DNA from: CAYLMG01 sp964568365
GTDB taxonomy: Bacteria > Planctomycetota > Phycisphaerae > Sedimentisphaerales > Anaerobacaceae
NCBI GenBank assembly: GCA_964568365.1
Contig: CAZMQF010000119.1
Location: 1 to 8,071, forward strand
Length of the DNA stretch: 8,071 nucleotides
Reading direction: 5' to 3'
The notes below the pieces were generated by a model, which did not search any database, was not told the origin of the DNA, and worked only from the letters and a program-made list of their open reading frames with translations. The position numbers and the translations under genes were made by a program. Positions 1 through 5,567 of the stretch are shown here, piece after piece (the first letter of the stretch is position 1; each line of letters begins with the position of its first letter).

Positions 1-158
1 TTGCCGGTTTGCAGCGTCTTTGCTCCGTCAAACTGAGTTTGAACAACCAGGTAACTAATCCTGCACTGATAGCTCTCAAGCTGCCTCGTTTTGACGCTCA
101 GCCGCTCCAGATATTCAGATGCTAACTTTTTTTTTGAGAGGGTGCGCCTACCGGACAT
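1..158 (-). CDS. 5' part of a gene cut by the window edge; possible LolA-like/outer-membrane lipoprotein-sorting-like protein
   Basis: On the minus strand an open frame runs from ATG at 158-156 to the left edge with no stop, giving 52 codons. From about residue 14 it reads like real protein: EYLERLS, then KTRQLESYQCRISYLVVQTQ, then FDGAKTLQTG. That pattern (helix, 'LxSYQC+I.Y', beta strands) reminds me of LolA-like or outer-membrane lipoprotein-sorting proteins in planctomycetes, but the family call is tentative. The ATG lies inside the end of the upstream lipoprotein gene (37-nt overlap, frame -1), and no ATG, GTG or TTG follows it in the visible frame. A GGAAGG string lies about 12 nt upstream of the ATG, too far to be an ideal ribosome-binding site. 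No signal peptide follows the ATG, which is odd for such a family. Alternatives are translation as a frameshift extension of the upstream lipoprotein through the A9 run at 127-135, or a gene that has lost its own start. Confidence 0.5.
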   Translation of the reverse strand, partial: MSGRRTLSKKKLASEYLERLSVKTRQLESYQCRISYLVVQTQFDGAKTLQTG

Positions 159-2425
159 TTCCAGTCGAAGCCTTCCCGCTGCGTATGCTTGAACGTATCG
201 GCAATAAATTCTGCCAGCTCAGGGTCGTATTTTTTCAACTCATCTCTTGTATTTACCGTCTTACCTTTTTCGTCGGTAACTTTGCCGTTACAGTCGAACC
301 AGCTCTGCACGCCTTCGGCAAAATATTCTGCCGCATTTTCAGCCGCTCCTGTACCCTTCCAGAGCCCTTTGTCCATTGCCTTTTTATAAAGCTCTTCGAG
401 CTGCTTCTTAAAACGCTCATCGACTCTCACAACTCCATACAGCTCATACTGCTGTTTCCCGCGAGAGCTGGCCTTCTCGAAATTCGGGTCCACCGGCCTG
501 TTCGCAACATTGGTAACGATAGCTTTTGCAAATTCCCTCACAAGCATATCTTCATCCTCTTTTGCAGGGTTGAGTATCAGAGTCGTATTACGAAGCTCGG
601 GGACTTTCTCATCGGCAGCGAGAATCACTACCCACAGGTCGACATCTATCATCGCCTTTAATATATCGTGCCTGTATGCAAACATACTCCTTATAATCTC
701 ATTCGCCTTCAGCATCGCCTCGTCGTTTGCCTTTGCCGAGCCGAGTATCGGCAGACTCCTGCAGTCAACATACTTCGTATAGAACTTATCCGCCTTCAGT
801 TTCGCCGGCGGCTTCGTCACCGCAGGCTGCTTTGCCATCGGCTTATATCTCCAGTCCTGCTCCTCTGACAGCCGGAACGTGTCAGCAATCAATTTAGCAA
901 TGTTAGGATCATATTCGTAAAGCTCTTCTCGCGTGTTGACATAATTATGGTTCCAGTTGTTCTGACGGTTACAGTCGAAATATGACTGGACTGCTTCAGC
1001 CCAATATTCTGCGACATTTGAGCCGGCGTATGTATCTTTATACAATCCTCTCGATATCGCATCTTTATAAAGCCGCCTCAGCTCCCTGCCGAATTCCCGG
1101 TTCATCTGTCTCAGCATTCTATCCACGCAGTGACCGCCGAACTCGTGCACCATAATATTTTCGTCGTCGTATCTATCGATGGGCAGGCATAACAAATTCT
1201 CCTCGCCGAAACTTGTCATCTTTCCGCCGAAACCCCTTGCCCTCTCATTTGTATATGCTCTTCTTACCGGGTCAGCCTCATAATACTCCGGAACATCAGT
1301 AGTCTGCTCCTCAGCCGCAATAATTGTCAGCCGAACATTATCCCTTATCATCATTCGCCTTATATCTTCTCTGCCGGCAAGAAGATGATTGGTGATTTCA
1401 TTAGCCCGCAAAAGCGACCTGTCGTCAAGGTTCTTCGAGCCCATTATCGGCAGTCCTCCGCAGCTTATCATTTTCGTATAGAAATTCGGGTCAAGGTCGT
1501 ATTTTTCTATTATGGACTTCGGGACAGCTATAACCTTGCCTTCGGGTATTTCTTCGATGCTATACTCACTTTTTTGCTCTTCCACGTATTCCTTATTTCT
1601 GTCGATATATCTTGAATATCGCCACTGGTCTTCTCCGAGTGTTTCAGCTATCAAGGCCGCCAGGTTCGGGTCGTATTCCTGCAGCTCCTCTCTGGTATTA
1701 ACGTGGTTATGAATGCCGTCCACTTTTCCTCCTCTGCCTTGCTTGTTGCAGTCCCACCAGTCCTGCACGCCTTCCGCCCAGTATTCGGCGGCGTTGCTGC
1801 CCGCATAAGTATTTTCCCACAGTCCTCTTTTTCTTGCGTCCCTGTAGAGCGCACTCAGTTTCCTTCGGAAACTCCGGTCAATCCTGCGCTGATGATTATC
1901 GATACAGTGTGCAAATTCGTGAAGGAATATACTTTCACCGGTATATCTGTCGCCGGGATAGTTAAGAAGGTTTTCCTCGCCGCAGCTTGTCAATTTTGGG
2001 CCGCCATAACCCCTGACGCGCCTGTTTTGATACGCCGCCCTCTCCTCGTCCTCTATATAGTACTCGGGTACTTTGGAAACCTCTTCTTTGGCACCGATGA
2101 TAGTGATGCGCGTGCCGCCTTCTGCCATTGACTTCCAGATACCAGGCCGATGGGCAAGCGCTTTGCCGATTAAGTACTTTACTTCGTACAACGCCTCATC
2201 AGTCACCTTATCAGAGCTTGTAACTGCAATGCCGTTAACATCAAGATACTTTTTATAAAACGGGTCGAGTTCATACTTTTCAACAATTGATTCCGTCGGT
2301 GCCGTTATCTTATCGCCCTGTTCTTTTTTTACCTCAGTTTCAGCCTGCGTACAGGCCGCAAAAAAACAGCTTATAAACACCATCAATAAAATAACAACGA
2401 TTTGACTTCTTGCTTTGCTATGCAT
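122..2425 (-). CDS. Lipoprotein with three metallopeptidase-like (HExxH, M34/lethal-factor-like) domains, active sites progressively altered
   Basis: The 767-residue product starts with a lipoprotein signal: basic n-region, hydrophobic stretch 9-22, lipobox FAAC with Cys25. It is probably an envelope-anchored exported protein. Three homologous units follow, at about residues 49-275, 304-530 and 544-757. Unit 1 carries HEFAH (169-173) and NAAEYWAE (211-218), which resembles a gluzincin zinc site with a downstream Glu ligand as in anthrax lethal factor/M34 peptidases. Unit 2 has HEFGGH (427-432), one residue longer, and NVAEYWAE (470-477). Unit 3 has REFAK (630-634), keeps NAAEYFAE (697-704), and lacks the conserved 'TSxGEENLL' block before the motif. 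All units share 'VNTR(E/D)EL' and 'YDPxxAxxIA' near their ends. Only unit 1 looks catalytically intact, and the substrate is unknown. I prefer ATG 2425 over GTG 2428; an AGGGG ribosome-binding site sits about 8 nt upstream. The HAD gene ends 28 nt upstream of this ATG. Protein family by motif only, not by database match. Confidence 0.85.
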   Translation of the reverse strand: MHSKARSQIVVILLMVFISCFFAACTQAETEVKKEQGDKITAPTESIVEKYELDPFYKKYLDVNGIAVTSSDKVTDEALYEVKYLIGKALAHRPGIWKSMAEGGTRITIIGAKEEVSKVPEYYIEDEERAAYQNRRVRGYGGPKLTSCGEENLLNYPGDRYTGESIFLHEFAHCIDNHQRRIDRSFRRKLSALYRDARKRGLWENTYAGSNAAEYWAEGVQDWWDCNKQGRGGKVDGIHNHVNTREELQEYDPNLAALIAETLGEDQWRYSRYIDRNKEYVEEQKSEYSIEEIPEGKVIAVPKSIIEKYDLDPNFYTKMISCGGLPIMGSKNLDDRSLLRANEITNHLLAGREDIRRMMIRDNVRLTIIAAEEQTTDVPEYYEADPVRRAYTNERARGFGGKMTSFGEENLLCLPIDRYDDENIMVHEFGGHCVDRMLRQMNREFGRELRRLYKDAISRGLYKDTYAGSNVAEYWAEAVQSYFDCNRQNNWNHNYVNTREELYEYDPNIAKLIADTFRLSEEQDWRYKPMAKQPAVTKPPAKLKADKFYTKYVDCRSLPILGSAKANDEAMLKANEIIRSMFAYRHDILKAMIDVDLWVVILAADEKVPELRNTTLILNPAKEDEDMLVREFAKAIVTNVANRPVDPNFEKASSRGKQQYELYGVVRVDERFKKQLEELYKKAMDKGLWKGTGAAENAAEYFAEGVQSWFDCNGKVTDEKGKTVNTRDELKKYDPELAEFIADTFKHTQREGFDWKCPVGAPSQKKS
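127..135 (-). other. A9 homopolymer just before the lipoprotein stop; candidate slippage site
   Basis: The coding strand reads tct caa aaa aaa agt tag at the end of the lipoprotein gene. The nine A residues permit A AAA AAA tandem slippage by one base backwards, or transcriptional slippage adding an A. Either would move ribosomes into the frame of the downstream ORF (aag tta gca tct gaa ...), bypassing the TAG at 122-124. No stimulatory stem-loop or internal Shine-Dalgarno was established. The site could equally be a chance homopolymer or an assembly length error. Confidence 0.3.
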
Positions 2426-2453
2426 CACTACTACCCCTTTCTTTTTCTAAACT

Positions 2454-3041
2454 TTATTTACGCTTCTGAACAATCTCAACCACCTGTTCGAGTTTGTCAA
2501 TTACAAAATCAGCATATTCGGCAAACTCCTTTGCTTTTTTGTGGTTAGTCAGCAAAACAGCAACAGCACCTGCAGCTTTAGCGCACATTATATCAAAAAG
2601 ATAGTCACCTACAACCATACTTTCCCGGGGCTCAATTCCGAAATGCTCACATATCTTTTTAACACCGAATGCATCCGGCTTGACCGGGCCTTGTTCTCTT
2701 CCGACCACAACATCAAATTTCAGACCGTGTCTTTCGGCAACTGCAAAGGCATTAGCCTTTGTATTACGCGTCAATATCCCGATGCCGAGCCCTGCCTGCC
2801 GAAGGGCCTGCAATGTTTGCACAGCACCCGGATTAAGGCTTGATTCCGTTACCGCCCTCTGTTCATAAAAACTTAATATTTTCTCAGCCCGTCTTCGCTG
2901 TTCCGCAGGCATCTTTGCCATCGCTTCCCAGACCGGCCCGGCATCTTTCGATAGGCCCATCTCAAGACGAATGGCGTCAAAGTCAAAGAACGTCTCGGTT
3001 ATCGTGCCATCCAGATCAAATATTACAGCCTTGAACGCCAT
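2454..3041 (-). CDS. HAD-superfamily hydrolase, phosphoglycolate phosphatase-like
   Basis: The 195-residue cytoplasmic protein has all four HAD motifs in order. Motif I is FDLDGT with nucleophile Asp9 and acid/base Asp11. Motif II is the Thr at 91 in ILTRNT. Motif III is Lys121 in PVKPDAFG. Motif IV is GDYLFD with Asp146 and Asp150 for Mg2+. A helical cap of the C1 type fits residues 17-75. Such enzymes dephosphorylate small phosphorylated metabolites; the overall look is of the Gph/PGMB-like group, but the substrate cannot be read from sequence. The protein is slightly short for Gph (usually about 220), so a related phosphatase is equally likely. The gene starts 25 nt after the LysR-type gene ends and stops 28 nt before the lipoprotein ATG, so it is probably co-transcribed with both. 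The ribosome-binding site is weak (GAAAG about 5 nt before ATG). Confidence 0.9.
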   Translation of the reverse strand: MAFKAVIFDLDGTITETFFDFDAIRLEMGLSKDAGPVWEAMAKMPAEQRRRAEKILSFYEQRAVTESSLNPGAVQTLQALRQAGLGIGILTRNTKANAFAVAERHGLKFDVVVGREQGPVKPDAFGVKKICEHFGIEPRESMVVGDYLFDIMCAKAAGAVAVLLTNHKKAKEFAEYADFVIDKLEQVVEIVQKRK

Positions 3042-3066
3042 TTATTCTTTCTACTCGCAGCAGCCC

Positions 3067-3948
3067 TCATCCTTTTTTTCTTAAAAGCTCGATTAAATAC
3101 CTCGCAGCCTGGCTCTTAAGTGAATTTTTACGCACAACTATACCTGTAGGCCTTGTGAAATGTTCGTTGGAAAAAGGTAATCCTTTTAATGTCCCGCTGT
3201 TAACCTCCTGTATCAATGCAGTCTCAGGCAATATACTTATGCCGGAATTTATCTCAACCGCCCTTTTAATAGTCTCAATATTATCAAATTCCATCACCGG
3301 GCGAACAACAATACCATAACGCTGCAGAATGTTGTCTATCCATGAACGCGTAGGGACATCGGCGTCAAAAGCGATAAAGGATTCGAACTGAATCCCGTGA
3401 ACATCGATCTCAGATTCCTTGGCAAAAGAATGCTTGGGGCTGCAAACCAGAACCAAAGGCTCATCCTCAAAGTCGTAAACATCCAGCCTTTTGTCACGTT
3501 TCGGTACGGCCACCAAACCGATATCAACATTACCCGCTAAAACAAGCTCATAAATCTTGGCTGCACTGAAGTATTCGATATGAACGTTTACCTTCGGGTA
3601 TTTTACCATAAATTTTTTCACATATTCCGGCAATGTATGCATACCAATGCTGTAAATCGCTGCCACATTTATCCTGCTTTCGCCGGATGATTTGAGCGTA
3701 TTTATCTCGCTTTTTAGCTGCTCGTATCTGTCGATTATATCTCTTGAGGCCCTGTAGAGTAACTGTCCCTCTTTTGTAAGCTCAATCGGCCTTTTTTTGC
3801 GGTTAATAAGCTGACAGTTATGAGTAAGCTCCAATTGGGCAAGCTGCTGAGAAACTGCCGACTGACTTAGAAAATTTTTCTCCGCGGTTTTTGAGAAACT
3901 AAGCTGCTCCGCAAGGTCACAAAATATCTTTAATGTTTCAATATGCAT
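3067..3948 (-). CDS. LysR-type transcriptional regulator
   Basis: The 293-residue protein is typical in length for the LysR family. The N-terminus is the winged helix-turn-helix: METL-like opening (MHIETLKIFCDLAE), 'SFSKTAEKNFLSQSAVSQQL' at about 17-36, then RKKRPIELTKEG as the wing. A linker helix (about 62-88) leads to a two-lobe effector-binding domain starting near residue 91 (SRINVAAIYSIG). No membrane segment is present. An AAGGG ribosome-binding site lies 6 nt before the ATG. The gene is divergent from gdhA across 181 nt, the classic LysR layout, so control of gdhA and autoregulation are plausible. GltC of Bacillus is a LysR regulator of glutamate synthesis, which offers a precedent but not an orthology claim. 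It is also the first gene of the minus-strand set with the HAD and lipoprotein genes, so those are alternative targets. Family assignment is firm; effector and targets are inferred. Confidence 0.93.
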   Translation of the reverse strand: MHIETLKIFCDLAEQLSFSKTAEKNFLSQSAVSQQLAQLELTHNCQLINRKKRPIELTKEGQLLYRASRDIIDRYEQLKSEINTLKSSGESRINVAAIYSIGMHTLPEYVKKFMVKYPKVNVHIEYFSAAKIYELVLAGNVDIGLVAVPKRDKRLDVYDFEDEPLVLVCSPKHSFAKESEIDVHGIQFESFIAFDADVPTRSWIDNILQRYGIVVRPVMEFDNIETIKRAVEINSGISILPETALIQEVNSGTLKGLPFSNEHFTRPTGIVVRKNSLKSQAARYLIELLRKKG

Positions 3949-3987
3949 TATAAGCCCTTGTTATAGTTATTATCATTTTTTAAAGCT

Positions 3988-4019
3988 ATTATAATCTAAT
4001 TCAATACCGTACTATACAA
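3988..4019 (-). promoter_or_regulatory. Candidate sigma70 promoter for the LysR-type gene operon
   Basis: On the minus strand a consensus -10 box TATAAT occupies 3988-3993, about 40 nt before the ATG at 3948. The best -35-like hexamer upstream is TTGTAT at 4014-4019, with a 20-nt spacer, which is longer than optimal. A poor -35 would fit a promoter that needs an activator. Given the high AT content, chance occurrence of the -10 is a real possibility. Confidence 0.35.
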
Positions 4020-4047
4020 TATTCAGAGCGAAATTTAACAAGTTTCG

Positions 4048-4061
4048 TAATATATATATTA
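4048..4061. repeat. 14-bp perfect palindrome in the divergent region
   Basis: TAATATATATATTA reads the same on both strands. It lies 69-82 nt before the gdhA ATG and about 100 nt before the LysR-type ATG, a position suited to an operator. Simple AT alternation means it could also be chance or a melting-prone promoter element. Confidence 0.4.
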
Positions 4062-4067
4062 GTCCGG

Positions 4068-4084
4068 CTTATTCTAATAATAAG
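4068..4084. repeat. Inverted repeat upstream of gdhA
   Basis: CTTATT and AATAAG (6 bp each) are separated by CTAAT. It lies 46-62 nt before the gdhA start codon, immediately after the 14-bp palindrome, and may be an operator half-site pair. The arms are short, so confidence is low. Confidence 0.3.
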
Positions 4085-4129
4085 TTTGCAAAAAGAAAGT
4101 TAAAAATTATTTTTTCGGAGATTACAGGT

Positions 4130-5473
4130 ATGCCAACCAACAGCGTAATTCAGGAAGTTTATGGACTGGTTCTTCAGCGTAATCCGGGTGAGCCGGAATT
4201 TCATCAGGCTGTAAAAGAGGTCCTTGACTCACTCGAGCCGGTCCTTGAAAAGCATCCCGAATATATAGAGGCTAAAATCCTTGAGCGTATCGTTGAACCC
4301 GAAAGACAGCTCATATTCCGAGTACCCTGGCAGAACGACCAGGGAGAATTTCAGGTAAACAGGGGATTCAGAATCGAATTCAACAGCGCACTTGGGCCTT
4401 ACAAAGGAGGTCTGAGATTCCATCCCAGTGTCAATATAGGCATTATCAAATTTCTCGGATTCGAGCAGATTTTCAAAAACTCACTTACATGCCAGATGAT
4501 GGGCGGCGGAAAAGGCGGCGCTGATTTCGACCCTAAAGGCAAATCCGATAACGAGGTGATGAAATTCTGTCAAAGCTTTATTACAGAGCTCAGCCGACAT
4601 ATCGGCCCCGATACCGACGTGCCCGCAGGTGACATCGGCGTCGGCGCTCGAGAGATAGGTTTTATGTTCGGCCAGTATAAAAGAATCCGCAACGAGTTTA
4701 CCGGTGTGCTTACAGGTAAAGGCCTCGACTGGGGCGGCTCACTCGTAAGAAAAGAGGCCACTGGTTACGGCCTCGTCTACATAATCGAAGAAGCGCTAAA
4801 AGACATCGGCAAGGAAATTAATGGAACAACTGCCGTCGTATCAGGCTCCGGCAATGTTGCTATTTACGCCACCGAGAAAATTCAGCAGCTCGGCGGAAAA
4901 GTCGTCGCTATGAGCGACTCAAACGGATATATCTACGACAGTGAGGGCATAAAACTCGACACGATAAAACAGCTAAAAGAAATCGAAAGAAAAAGAATCA
5001 AAGAATACGTTTCAATCCACAAAAACGCTAAGTACACCGAGGGCTGCCGCGGTATCTGGACAATCAAATGCGATATCGCACTGCCCTGTGCAACGCAAAA
5101 CGAGCTCGACGAAGAGACTGCAAAACAACTGGTTAAAAACGGCTGTATAGCATCCGGCGAAGGCGCCAATATGCCCTGCACTCCGCAGGCCGTGGATGTC
5201 TTCCTTAAAAACAAAGTCACCTTCCTGCCCGGCAAAGCGGCAAATGCCGGCGGCGTCGCCGTTTCAGGTCTCGAGATGGCACAGAACAACCAGCGTACCG
5301 CCTGGCCTTTCAAAAGAGCTGACGCCGAGCTGAAAAAGATTATGAAAACAATCTACGGTAACAGCAAGCTCGCCGCTGAAATGTACGGCAGGCCCGGAAA
5401 CTTCGTCGCTGGTGCAAACATCGCCGGCTTTGTTAAGGTCGCTAATGCTATGATGGCCCAGGGCCTCGTATAA
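4130..5473 (+). CDS. gdhA: NADP-type glutamate dehydrogenase (hexameric, small subunit type)
   Basis: The enzyme catalyses reductive amination of 2-oxoglutarate with ammonium to glutamate (EC 1.4.1.4), the ammonium assimilation route, in the cytoplasm. It has 447 residues, the same length as the E. coli enzyme. Key residues of the family are present: Lys92 in GPYKGGLRFHP, Lys116 in the FKNSL segment, catalytic Lys128 in GGGKGGADFDPKG, Asp168 in PAGDIG, and Ser379 in GVAVSGLEM. The Rossmann motif GSGNVA is at 239-244, followed by SDSNG at 262-266, which resembles NADP-specific bacterial enzymes. The C-terminal GANIAGFVKVANAM block is intact. The start ATG has CGGAG 9 nt upstream. It is read divergently from the LysR-type gene, is followed by a strong terminator, and so is probably monocistronic. 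Cofactor preference is inferred from subfamily resemblance. Confidence 0.96.
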   Translation: MPTNSVIQEVYGLVLQRNPGEPEFHQAVKEVLDSLEPVLEKHPEYIEAKILERIVEPERQLIFRVPWQNDQGEFQVNRGFRIEFNSALGPYKGGLRFHPSVNIGIIKFLGFEQIFKNSLTCQMMGGGKGGADFDPKGKSDNEVMKFCQSFITELSRHIGPDTDVPAGDIGVGAREIGFMFGQYKRIRNEFTGVLTGKGLDWGGSLVRKEATGYGLVYIIEEALKDIGKEINGTTAVVSGSGNVAIYATEKIQQLGGKVVAMSDSNGYIYDSEGIKLDTIKQLKEIERKRIKEYVSIHKNAKYTEGCRGIWTIKCDIALPCATQNELDEETAKQLVKNGCIASGEGANMPCTPQAVDVFLKNKVTFLPGKAANAGGVAVSGLEMAQNNQRTAWPFKRADAELKKIMKTIYGNSKLAAEMYGRPGNFVAGANIAGFVKVANAMMAQGLV

Positions 5474-5500
5474 TAAAAAAAATTAAACCAACAGATTAAC

Positions 5501-5530
5501 AAAAGACGCTTCAGGAAGCGTCTTTTTTTT
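5501..5530 (+). terminator. Rho-independent terminator of gdhA
   Basis: The arms 5501-5512 and 5515-5526 are perfectly complementary over 12 bp (aaaagacgcttc / gaagcgtctttt) around a tight AG centre; a 4-nt loop with one pair fewer is sterically more likely. A run of eight T follows at 5523-5530. It lies 27 nt after the gdhA stop and isolates gdhA from the second dehydrogenase gene. Confidence 0.93.
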
Positions 5531-5531
5531 A

Positions 5532-5559
5532 TTGCCTTTACAAAAAGCTCCAATACAAT
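5532..5559 (+). promoter_or_regulatory. Candidate sigma70 promoter for the second dehydrogenase gene
   Basis: TTGCCT (5532-5537) and TACAAT (5554-5559) are separated by 16 nt. They match consensus at 4 of 6 and 5 of 6 positions. The predicted transcription start, about 5565-5567, falls next to the ATG at 5568, which implies a leaderless or nearly leaderless transcript. This agrees with the lack of a good ribosome-binding site there. The promoter begins directly after the terminator T-run. It is a pattern match only. Confidence 0.45.
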
Positions 5560-5567
5560 TAGAAATT

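Larger units (their letters stand above)
3949..4129. promoter_or_regulatory. Divergent promoter/operator region between the LysR-type gene and gdhA
   Basis: This 181-nt stretch is markedly more AT-rich than the flanking genes. It contains overlapping TATAAT hexamers on both strands around 3988-3995, a 14-bp perfect palindrome at 4048-4061, and an inverted repeat at 4068-4084. A CGGAG ribosome-binding site for gdhA (4116-4120) ends 9 nt before its ATG. No coding potential was seen. The arrangement suits binding by the adjacent LysR-type protein, but the actual sites are not established. Confidence 0.6.

Noticed and set aside
119..661. Plus-strand 180-codon open frame
   Set aside because: Antisense to the third unit of the lipoprotein, with cysteine/phenylalanine-rich composition typical of a shadow frame and no ribosome-binding site.
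4933..5313. Minus-strand 126-codon open frame opposite gdhA
   Set aside because: Shadow of conserved gdhA coding sequence; no start signals or family features.
5532..5567. Upstream TTG start for the second dehydrogenase
   Set aside because: It abuts the terminator T-run, has no ribosome-binding site, and adds 12 residues not expected in the family.
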